Source: Cryptomeria japonica
Lineage: Eukaryota; Streptophyta; Pinopsida; Cupressales; Cupressaceae
DNA: 64,000 nt
Assembly: GCF_030272615.1 (NCBI RefSeq)
Contig: NC_081406.1
Location: 475,374,900 to 475,438,899, forward strand
Reading direction: 5' to 3'
Shown: positions 55,107 through 64,000 of the stretch, piece after piece
How the letters are laid out: every line of letters begins with the position of its first letter
How positions within the stretch are numbered: position 1 is the stretch's first letter
The notes under the pieces: model-generated
Databases searched by the model: none
Told to the model about the DNA's origin: nothing
The model's input: the letters and a program-made list of their open reading frames with translations, nothing else
Position numbers and translations under genes: made by a program

Positions 55107-55730
55107 TCAATCCCAAATAGCTTTTCTTTTTCCAAGTTGTGCAAATCCATGGAAATGAGTGTTGGTTTTCTGATCTATATTGACATGTACTCTAATCTTT
55201 TCATGAGATTTCACCATAAAAGGGCATCCTGGAATTATATCTAGTTGATGATGTTTGTGACAAGCATTGAACTTCATATGCTTATATAGTTATCTATCAT
55301 AATTGTGATGCTTAGTTAAATGAAGAATTCCATCAAGAGTGAAGGAATCTTGAAATAGTTTCCAAGCTTCTGAAACTATTGCATCTGCATTGGAGAAAAT
55401 TATTTGATCGTCTCACCCTTTGAACTTTGTACAATCTCTATAATAATCCTTGGAAGCTTCTTCTCTAGTCTTGAAAGTACCCAACCATATTTGTGCTGCC
55501 CAGTAATCTTTCTTTAGAGAAACAACACCCTTGAACTGTGAAAAAATCTCTTTTTCTTGAATACTTGTACTCTCAGATGTTGCCTTGAAGTATGACCCTC
55601 AATTTTAATATTAGCTTGATATAATTTTTGTGTCACTTAAATGTTCTGAAATAGCTTGAAACATGAGCAAATAATTAGGGATTTCATACCCTTCTTCATA
55701 TTGCTCCTTTGAAAAATATAATAGTTGTGT
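55107..55730 (-). pseudogene. RAV/AP2-like pseudogene, inverted copy
   Basis: The minus strand gives QFKGVVSLKKDYWAAQIWLG, then TFKTREEASKDYYRDCTKFK and FQDSFTPDGILHLTKHHNYD. It is uninterrupted by insertions and aligns with 25901-26193 joined to 54331-54669. FKGV, WAAQI, WLGTF and the KF-K-G end are AP2-domain landmarks; the YEKHQR-like loop of RAV proteins is absent. Stops and frameshifts upstream (55580-55640) make it a pseudogene. Confidence 0.65.
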
Positions 55731-56707
55731 TCAACTATTGGCTCATTTTTGGTGGATATAATAGTTAAAGCTAATGAAATATATGGTTACTAAAAGGTAT
55801 TGAGATCATTTAGGTTGCATGTTAGTTATACTTTAAATAAGAATATGGTATTGTTCTGATGACTAATGATATTTTTTGTTCAACTACTCAAGATTCCATG
55901 ACCAAGTTTGGTCAAATCTATACATTTTCATTTTAAGCATATTTCTTAGTAGATATGTTGATGTGGAAAGTTGTGTGATGATTCACACCTCTAACCCTTA
56001 GTTGTAGATAGATAAGACATTTTATCACATTTCTAAAAAAATAGAGGTTCTATGAAACTCCACTATATGCTTGCAAAAATAGTTTGCACTACTAACCCCT
56101 CTCCCCTATTTTTAAACTCGTCAATGTTAAAATCTTCTATCCTATTATACGTGTATCAAAAAAATTAATCAATATGGATGCAAAACAATGGAAAACAACA
56201 TCGATATGCAAATTTTACCATTATAATATATTTCCCTAAATATTAGAATTAGCAGCTACGACTAAATATAATCACCTTTTTGAAAATATAATAGAATGAA
56301 TAGAATATTTTTAACATCTACAAGATCAGAGATGGCTTGTGGAACAACAAACCCTATTATTTTTGTTTTATGAATTTTTAACGTTCTCTTATTGAAATCA
56401 ATTTTGAACTATCTCATTCTCTCCATCTTCTCCTCACTAAATAAATTTGGAAAAGACATTGCTATTCAATTGATTATGTACATAAAGTGGATGTCTTTCA
56501 ATGCCTTATAGTCTAAAATAAGTTTTTTTTCTATTTCCACTATCTTGTTGTACAAAAGATAAATAAACTATATTTCTGAACTTTTTGCTAATGTGATCTC
56601 TCTAGAATATGCTTATCAAATTTACTAGGGTCTCTTGGATTTATGGTTTGTATGTCAGAACACACATTTTTGTAGGGTTTTTCTTGCTTCTATTGCAACA
56701 TGAGTTT
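55731..56707. other. AT-rich unique-looking sequence
   Basis: No ORF of note, no repeat structure or LTR end recognised. It may be old intergenic DNA around the RAV-like locus. Confidence 0.4.
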
Positions 56708-56712
56708 GATTT

Positions 56713-57926
56713 TGTTGGAATTATGATGTATTTTGTATGACCGATGAAATGGTTGTCATTGTTGGCAACATCATCTTCTAAGTCTCCACAATCCATCGGT
56801 AAAGTAGTAAAGTGTAACTGGTGAAGAACAAGAGTCCTTATTCCTATTGGCGATGAGTAGACCAATATACAAAGGTTAACTGACTAAGTATTGACTAGAC
56901 CAGTATACAGAGGTTAACCGGCTAAGCAATAAGTAGACCGGTATACAGGAGGTAACCGGCTAAGTAGTGAGTAGACCGATATACAGGAGGTAACTGGTCA
57001 AGCAGAATTGGACTCATACTTAAGCGACAACCGGTAATACAGAAGTCTCAACCGACAGACCCAGATAATATCCAATTGAACCAGCAGTCTTCTCTTTTCA
57101 ACCCGCGGACTTATCGACATGAACAACTGTCTTGACCGACATTCCCGGAATGATTTTTGGAGAGTAATTTAAGGCACAGTAATAGAATTTTGAATCGATT
57201 TTTTGGAGGGAAAATTGGCGCCAGAACGAAAAGCTAATATATTCACATAATTCATACTGATTAGGTTGTTGTCAATGTAAAAAATATTTGTGTGAATGTA
57301 AACAGGGGGAGCGGAACAAAGAATAGCATATATAGGTATGAATCGGTGAAGCTAACAGCGATCAGTTGAACAAAGCATGCAAAGCGGATCTATGAGACAG
57401 AGGTAGTGTCATCAGACAGATCATTCATTTTTGTTGCCTTCTAACAATTGCAGCATTGTAAATCCCTTAATAGGGTGGAGCTTAACCGTTTCTTAATGTA
57501 AAATCTCTTAATCGAGTCACTTCAAATATGAAGTTATAAAATCCTATAGCAAGGTGAACTTTAATGGGTTCTAAGGTATTCTTAATCGGATACCAATCAC
57601 TTCTAACAGGGTGATGTTCTCAGAAAGAACTGGTTGTAAGCTCTTAACAGGGCACTGTTTTTCACAGCAATAAAAGAGATTATGGGTTATCCCCACCGTG
57701 GTTTTCTCCCTCTAACCGAGGGTTTCCATATATAATTTCTAGTGTTATGTGAAGCTTATTTGTGCATGCAAATCTCTTTTCTTTGATGTTCTCTGCTTTC
57801 ATGTTTTATGCAATTCTTAAGTTAATTTTGAAGGATAGTTGAAGACCGATCAGCTTGAATGTTTGAATTGTGTATAAATTGTTTTGACTTATTCACCCCC
57901 CTCTCAGTCATCGGTTAATCCTAACA
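56713..57926 (+). mobile_element. copia solo LTR with perfect target duplication
   Basis: 1214 bp with TGTTGGAATT start and AATCCTAACA end, flanked by GATTT at 56708-56712 and 57927-57931. No interior is present, so it arose by recombination between LTRs. A TATA-like ATATATAGG is at 57328, the CCCACCGTGG...GGGTTTCCA module near 57687-57735, and a CACCCCCCTCTCAGTC U5 end near 57893. Confidence 0.95.
56855..57005. repeat. 4 x 38-bp tandem repeat in solo LTR
   Basis: Units GAGTAGACCGGTATACAGG-like start at 56855, 56893, 56931 and 56969. They contain TAACCGGCTAAG and diverge by several bases. Confidence 0.93.
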
Positions 57927-57931
57927 GATTT

Positions 57932-58520
57932 CTAAGTCTACAAACATTTATTACTCCTTTTATCTAGCCTCAATATTTCATTCCTTTGTACCTATTATTT
58001 CTAGAGTTTAATTTTCATGGTGATTCCATATGGAACACCCACTCAAAAACCTCAGAAACTTGTTCCCAAGGTGTTCCATGAAGTAAATCCCCTAAAACAC
58101 ATTCATATGTTGTTTTCCACTCCCTCAATTTTATAATGACTGAGAATGCCTAGAAAATTTTACTTTAATTAGATATTTTGTGGGTAGAGTCCTCCCTAAA
58201 AGAATACTTCAATAGTAATTTGGTAGGGCCTAGACCCCACATGAGATCTACTTAGATACAATTTAAAACCTCACAAAGGGTTTTTTCCTTTTCCATTTTA
58301 TGAAAGTCAACCATGTTTATATCGTCATTCAAAAGGGCCCATGGTAGCTCCACTCTTCCTTCTTTTTTTCAAACACTAGACTTAAGGCTTTGTTGTCTTT
58401 ATGAGAAGTCCTTTTTGCATCATCATTTGGGTTGAATTTCCTACTTTTCCTTTTTTGCACTAGAAATTTCTAAGCCAAATAGCCTCCACTATAGGCTCTA
58501 TTATTTTCATAGAATATGAG
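57932..58520. other. no gene seen
   Basis: AT-rich sequence between the solo LTR and a gypsy-type LTR. No ORF or repeat recognised. Confidence 0.4.
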
Positions 58521-59613
58521 CGTAGCATCCTTAATTGTACTCCCTTACAATTCTCCTCACTTGGGACCTCACCTTGGCATTTGTCCCCTAAGACCTGATT
58601 GAAGCCCTAATTCTGCTCACACTATGTATTTCACTTAAAGTTTCATGATCTCCACTTCCCTCCCTAAGATCTTGGGCCTTTGATGTTCAGGACTAGGGCA
58701 TTAGGCACCTTGGTCCTCAACAACCAAAGTGCCAAGCACCTTGGTCCTCTTAAAAAAGGCCAATTTTGGGGCCTCAATACGGTAACATGAACTGAGCGAG
58801 AACCTAGATCCCATGTCCACTAATGTCAGAAAAATAATTTGATTTTCAACTAGCATGTATAAAAGGAAGTCTACCCCTCTCATTTTGATATCAATTCAAA
58901 AAATTCAAGTCCTTAATTACATCTAGTGAATTCAAGTGAGGAAGAAATTAGTCTTCTTTCAAGCATTAGAGCAAAAGTAAAGTCAAGATTCAAGCATTAG
59001 AGATGACATTCATGTTCTATATTTTATGAAGACTATCTACATGAAACCTTAATTCCTTTTGAAGACAAACAAAACTTCATTAAAAGGTATATCCTTAGTG
59101 TTTCAGACATTTTCAGCATTTCCCTAAAAAGTAAAGCATTTCCATTATAGTACTTCATTTAAATTTCAATTCTATTTCATGGTTAATTCCAAAACCGAGA
59201 TTTGACCTAAGGAAAACCCCTATCCCCAACCATTATCCCTTCTCTTCTATGTGCGGTAACAAGTACACAACTGCAATTTCCAGGATTGACATTATTCACA
59301 AAGACAAATAGGTTCAACAATTCAGATTTACCTTCTAGGAACATATTTGAACACTCACATATTGCTCAAATCTAAGTTTGTGGATCTTTTTGACGATTGT
59401 ACCTCAACATTTATGCATATATGCTTCAATTTACATACAATTACCCTAATTTAAACATCATTAATCAAATCAATTCAATGTAAAGGCAAAGAAGAGCCAC
59501 ATTTAAAACCCCTAGAATCTGATTAGAATCTTGGTCTTTTAGAATTAGATCTATCAAATCTCATCTTTCACTAATGTAATGGTTTCTAAGAAAAATTTAG
59601 TAGTTTTACTACA
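58521..59613 (+). repeat. gypsy-type LTR in plus orientation
   Basis: It starts CGTAGCATCCTTAATTGTAC, close to the LTR start of the element ending at 61296 read on its own strand. It has TATAAAAG at 58858 and ends TTACTACA, followed by a decayed primer-binding-like TGGGTGAAACCC at 59619. A palindromic GC motif pair lies at 58688-58752. Its interior seems lost to the insertion of the next element. Confidence 0.6.
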
Positions 59614-59632
59614 TTAATGGGTGAAACCCTTG

Positions 59633-61296
59633 TGTAGGGGAAAAAGCAAGACTAGGCTAACATGTCCTAATCCTACCTTTTGACACACATTGTGGAATAC
59701 GAAAGAGCCTAGAGGTATCACACAATTGGCTACTTCTTTTTGTGGAAGAGAGAGCCACGGGCTACCTATTAGGATTTCTATTCCTTTGTTGCAAATGAAA
59801 GATAAAATGATGCAAGTTCAACTACTAGCCCTAGAGTGCAAGTATGAACTAGTAACAAGATTGCAAGATTGAGATTAAGTGATGAAAAGCTGTAAACACA
59901 AGGATAAAAGGAGAATACAGATGTGTACCTGGGGTTAAAATCTAGGTGAAAATGTTCGGGACGGGGGTGCAGGCGCCACTGTCCTGATTCTGCACCTGAA
60001 ACTGTTGTTTTGCAACCTGAAAAGCTATCAGAAAAATGCTGAAACTTGTTGTCTGACAGAAGGACCAGGGTGCCCAGCGCCCCTGTCCCAGGGACCAGGG
60101 CACCCAGCGCCCCTGTCCTGGTAGGACCAGGGCACCCCACGCCCCTGTCATGGTCTTTTTCTCTGCAATTTGGTGTGAAGTTCAGTCTCTGTCTGCTTCC
60201 GTCGAATCTGCAACTTGCGGCGTCGTCTGAATCCCGAAATCTGCACTTATATCTGAAAAAGTGTTTTGGGCGGCTATATAGGGTTTTGCCTTAGTCAAAC
60301 CCCCACTTTGGTGATTTCCACCTCCATGAATAGCCAAGTTGTATTGTAAAAATAGTGTCTGTGCAGACCTTGTGTGTGTGTGCAAGATCCTAAAATGCAA
60401 GTAAGCAAACTAGAGCAACCTAGAAAGTAAACCCTAATTTCTTGTAAATGATAATGTAAGTGCTCCAAATCAAGATGCAAAGTGATCTAAAGCATGAATA
60501 CAAATGATATAATGAGGCTTATGCAAAGACATGAAAACAACATGAAATCATACCCAACCCCAAGGGAGGGGTACAAGCCAATCTTCAGTCGGTGATCCCC
60601 TATTGCTCTTCAATGTCTTCAAAGCCCTAAATGGATGAATGAAATTGATGAATGCTTGATGGATGGATGTTGAATGTTGTTGAAGTCTTCAAAGATCTGC
60701 TCTTCCGCTGCATAGAAGGCCCTTGAAAACCAAAAATCTGGATCCTCTCAAATGAAGAAAGAGAGCTCTTATATATGAAACCCTAGGTCTTAATTTCAAC
60801 TTTTGGCTGACCTAGAGATTGAATCTCCTGCCAATTTCTTGGGGTTAAGCTTTATTTTATGATTGGATCGCGCTCCTAAAATTTCGGGAAAAATGTCTGG
60901 GACCGTGTGCATGCCGGGCGCCATGGTCCCGACAACTTTTCACCAAATTTTCAGGGCCGTCGGATATGATGATTTTAGAGAGAATCCCAAAGTTATAGGT
61001 GATTTCGAGATGTTTTGACCCCCGAAATCAAGCCCCCAAGTTCAAAATAGGACCTAATTAGGGTTTTTGATTAAATGATGTATTGGAAGAATAAAATTAA
61101 AGGGGCACACTTTAATGAAAAGGGCCCAACTTTATGATATGGGAGATGATAAAATAGAACCTTAGACCTAATTAATTTAATTAATTAAGTGCTAAAGGGG
61201 AAATGCAATGCAAAATGCAAAATGCGCCAAGGCAGGTGCTAAACTAGGTGTGAAATTGTACCACCCTAGCAAGTGCGTACAATTTACGATGCTACA
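59633..61296 (-). repeat. 3' LTR of the fourth gypsy element
   Basis: It starts TGTAGGGGAAAAAGC and ends TTTACGATGCTACA directly before a polypurine tract. A minus-strand TATA (CATATATAAGAG) lies near 60780. It has three palindromic units at 60062-60150, a further one near 59958, and the module at 60878-60955 that resembles the leader modules at 13659 and 14284. The left end is chosen for its TG and could be 59631. Confidence 0.75.
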
Positions 61297-61316
61297 TTTA
61301 GCCCCCACTTTAGCGG
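61297..61316 (-). promoter_or_regulatory. polypurine tract
   Basis: Minus-strand AAAGTGGGGGCTAAA abuts the LTR, identical to 9386 and 21894. Confidence 0.85.
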
Positions 61317-61525
61317 TCATATGAGTACTATGTGCATATGCAAGCTAAAGTACAGGAAAGTAAACATTATTTGAAAAAGGATATATCCATAAGTCTGTCG
61401 AACGAAGCCCCCAGTGGTATCTGCAGTACACAGTTAGGAACCGCACCCTACAAAACACACGTTAGATCACAAAATCACCTAATGCTTACTAAGGAAGGTG
61501 ATGAAAACTCGAGGGTAGCTATATG

Positions 61526-61570
61526 CCCCCCCCTGTTTCGGCTTGCTAATTTTAGTGAGTTGAAACAGGG
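61526..61570 (-). other. C-run plus hairpin before the polypurine tract
   Basis: Eight C at 61526-61533 overlap the left arm CCCTGTTTC (61531-61539), pairing with GAAACAGGG (61562-61570). On the sense strand this is hairpin then GGGGGGGGCATA. Apart from this, 61317-63186 has no recognised gene; repeated GTGATCCATG words around 61800-61950 resemble the third element at 22300-22460. Confidence 0.6.
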
Positions 61571-63186
61571 TATCATGTTTACCACTTCAAATTGTTAAAG
61601 AATATTGATGACAAATGCTCACAAGAAGATTTGATATGAGATCAAAAACTAATGGAGAGTCATTTGGTAAGAAAGAGGACTAAATCTTAATTCCAACACA
61701 ACAAAGAGTGTGAGGATTTGAGAGTTCTCTAACACAAGATGAAGGATGTAAATGGAAACAAAATGCAAAGAGAAGAAAAGAAAGGAAAAAAGCATGAATA
61801 CACACATTGGTGATCCATGAGAAGAATAGTGAGAGAGAAAACATGGACTTCTCGCCCCTAGATCTTGTCTAGGTGATCCATGGGAAAAAGGACATGGAAA
61901 ACTAGCCCCTAGAGTCTGTCTAGGTGATCCATGTAAGGGAGGAGAGTGAGAAAATCTAGCCTTATGCCGCTAGTTCCACTCAACCTCGTGCATGTGTGTG
62001 TAAGGGAGGTTAGAAGCACCTCATAGGAGTCTATGCCTGAGTATGCTACAACCTATATATGTATAGTACAAAAGCGTGACATCTCGCTCTAAGACTCTGT
62101 GCTCTGGTTCTGAGAATAATCACCTTGCATAAAAGAAAAATGGAGACATCTCGCTCTAAGAGTTTGTGCTCTGGTTCCGAGAATGACCCATTGCTCAAAA
62201 AGTGTAATGTTTATGTCATAAGAAAAGTAGAACAAGGATACCTACCTTCATCACAAAAGAAGATACCCCAAAAATGCAACAATGCCATAGATCCAAGCAA
62301 GAGAGTTTTTTACTCTTTAAGCAAGGATAAGATAGTTGAAAAGGGACATCTTGTAGTATGTATAAAGGAGATCCTTAGAGGAGAAGAGATCTTTGTACAA
62401 AAGACACCTATCCCCAAGAGGAATTGTCTTAGACAAATAAAACATCTTCTAGAATAAGACAAAGAAGAGAATAAGAATGCAATACTTCATTCTTTTGAGA
62501 GGGGAAAGTGATTCTTAATGAAGGATGACGCTCTTTTTAACCCAATTGGGAGAGTGAATTCATTATGGATTTATTTGACCAAGTAAAAAAGAGGTTGTAG
62601 TTAAGGACTTACACCTCTTGTAAGAGAGAATCCTTGAACAAACAACAACAAATGCATACAAGGAATAACATCAAGTAATAAAGTTCACACCATCCATGAA
62701 ATAGGAAAAAGTGGATCCTTAGATAAAAATAAGAAAAGATCATTGCCTCCCAAGGATAAGGACAATGAGAAGGACTTACACAATCTTCCAGGGAGAGATT
62801 TAGACATAAACAAAATGTACTACAGACTCACATGAGTTCATGCAAGCAAGACATTAGTGTATGTAAAATGATCCTCACAAGAAGTGGGTAGGATAAGAAA
62901 GAGAATACACATCTTCTCCCATATCTAGGAAAAGAGAATTCTAAAGCAAAGATGATCAATATTTCCACACTATTACCCCAAAGGGAAATTTTAATCATAA
63001 AAACAAGAGATGTATGAAATCACTCTTGTCCCCATAGGAACAAGAGATAACATAGAAAAATTAGGCTATTATGTTGCTTCAAAAATATGATTGCACTTGA
63101 AATTGTACCATCATGAATGACAATGAACCCCTAGTAAATGAGCTACCAATGTCACATAATGATGAGCAACATAATAGCCATTAATG

Positions 63187-64000
63187 TTATTTAAAGACAT
63201 GATAGATTGAATGAGGTATTTGAATATAACATGTTAAATGCTCAACTATAAGTGAGATCAAAAACATGTATAAAATGATAAAAATTGAAGAAGAAAAGTC
63301 ACAAGAAATCTTAGAAGAGGGATGAGTGTAATTTATTAGAGCCTTATCCCTGGAGGAATGGACATTATGATGAATAGGAGATAAAGATTCATAAGTGGAT
63401 TTAGAAATTTGAGGGGATTCATAAAGAGATTTTTTCATCACCAAGATTTCCTTATGAGGGGAATGAGAGTTGATAGAAGTAGAAGATGATTTAGTTGGAG
63501 TGAGATCATCATCACTACTAAATATAGCATTCACATTGAGAGATGGTCTTTTAGATGCTTTGGTGGGCTTAGAAAGATTATATCCAAGTCCAAATGAATA
63601 TTCATGCATGTTATGTTCTAAAGGAACTTTAATTCCTTGTTCATTTGCGCCACAACCATTTCCACTATAGCCACTCTTAGCCAAAATATGGAAACCACGA
63701 CCATAACGATTAGCCATTTCAGAAAGAAAAGGTGGTTTTTCATAAGACAAAGAATCAAATTCTTCAGAATTAGAGGTGTGAGGAGAAGAAGTTTGAGAAG
63801 TGGCCACAAAATTATTGCTCATAGGTTCAGGTAAGATTGATTGATCTCTAGTTTCTTCCTTCTTTTTAACTTTAAGCTCTCTAGGAGGAACCCTATACTC
63901 ACCTACAAAGGTGGGATTGAAATCAAGAGATCCCCAATCGTCTTCTGTGAGAACCTTCTTAGGATCAAAAGCCTTTTCATGTGTAGATTCAAGTTGAGAA
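63187..64000 (-). CDS. gypsy polyprotein C-terminal part with G-patch-like segment, runs off window
   Basis: The minus-strand frame is open from the window edge to 63187, about 270 codons. It shows EDDWGSLDFNPTFVGEYR, SEMANRYGRGFHILAKSGYS followed by GNGCGANEQGIKVPL (G-patch-like spacing), SFGLGYNL, a Ser-rich acidic linker and a hydrophobic end (IFIILYMFLISLIVEHLTCY) that may be out-of-family sequence before the stop. DWGSLD is shared with the third element near 24725. No RT follows before the 3' LTR, so the element is probably non-autonomous. Upstream gag and protease are outside the window. Confidence 0.75.
   Translation of the reverse strand, partial: SQLESTHEKAFDPKKVLTEDDWGSLDFNPTFVGEYRVPPRELKVKKKEETRDQSILPEPMSNNFVATSQTSSPHTSNSEEFDSLSYEKPPFLSEMANRYGRGFHILAKSGYSGNGCGANEQGIKVPLEHNMHEYSFGLGYNLSKPTKASKRPSLNVNAIFSSDDDLTPTKSSSTSINSHSPHKEILVMKKSLYESPQISKSTYESLSPIHHNVHSSRDKALINYTHPSSKISCDFSSSIFIILYMFLISLIVEHLTCYIQIPHSIYHVFK

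Larger units (their letters stand above)
61297..64000 (-). mobile_element. fourth gypsy-like element, interior, continues beyond window
   Basis: The interior lies between the 3' LTR at 59633-61296 and the window edge. It has the same polypurine tract and the same ORF-hairpin-tract order as the gag-only element at 8146-16016. No RT or integrase lies between the polyprotein end (63187) and the LTR. Confidence 0.75.

Noticed and set aside
62125-62457. 110-codon plus-strand ORF in the fourth gypsy element
   Set aside because: It runs against the element's sense strand, shows no motif and has no counterpart ORF in the related third element.

Overview
This window is repeat-dense nuclear DNA of a large-genome seed plant. 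The evidence is several kinds of plant LTR retrotransposon (Sirevirus-like Ty1/copia, Tat-like Ty3/gypsy), a plant L1-type LINE, a plant mobile domain gene and AP2/RAV-like fragments, with almost no intact coding sequence. The abundance of old, stop-riddled elements suggests a gymnosperm, but that is inference. I found no intact host gene, no tRNA or rRNA gene and no CRISPR.

Left part (1-20.8 kb). A decayed copia element runs in from the left edge and ends with its 3' LTR at 5559. Next come decayed gypsy pieces. Inserted among them is a complete, young gypsy-like element (8146-16016, minus strand) with a perfect 5-bp target duplication (GTTTC), near-identical LTRs and one intact 1017-codon gag/protease-like ORF, but no reverse transcriptase or integrase. 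It sits inside an older minus-strand gypsy element whose 5' LTR is 18707-20789; that element also holds a copia solo LTR.

Middle part (20.8-25.7 kb). A third minus-strand gypsy element is also pol-less. It carries a 745-bp tandem duplication upstream of its 3' LTR.

Nest (25.9-54.7 kb). An AP2/RAV-like pseudogene is split by an internally deleted copia element (26194-54330). A 24-kb Tat-like gypsy element on the minus strand (28917-53060) is inserted at that element's polypurine tract. It has gag, protease, a G-patch-like segment, RT, two RNase H domains and integrase. Between integrase and 3' LTR it carries an opposite-strand plant mobile domain gene with its own TATA box. Its 5' LTR is in turn split by a 5.4-kb LINE. 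Outside the nest a second RAV-like copy lies in inverted orientation (55107-55730), so the two once formed a near-palindromic locus.

Right part (55.7-64 kb). There is a copia solo LTR with perfect target duplication (GATTT), a plus-oriented gypsy-type LTR, and the 3' half of a fourth minus-strand gypsy element whose open reading frame leaves the window.

Cross-cutting signals. The minus-strand gypsy families share primer-binding site, spacer and, in three of them, polypurine tract. The three pol-less families also share a hairpin next to a G-run. A GC-rich palindromic module recurs in LTRs and leaders. Premature stops fall almost entirely at Gln or Trp codons, as expected from C-to-T decay of methylated repeats.
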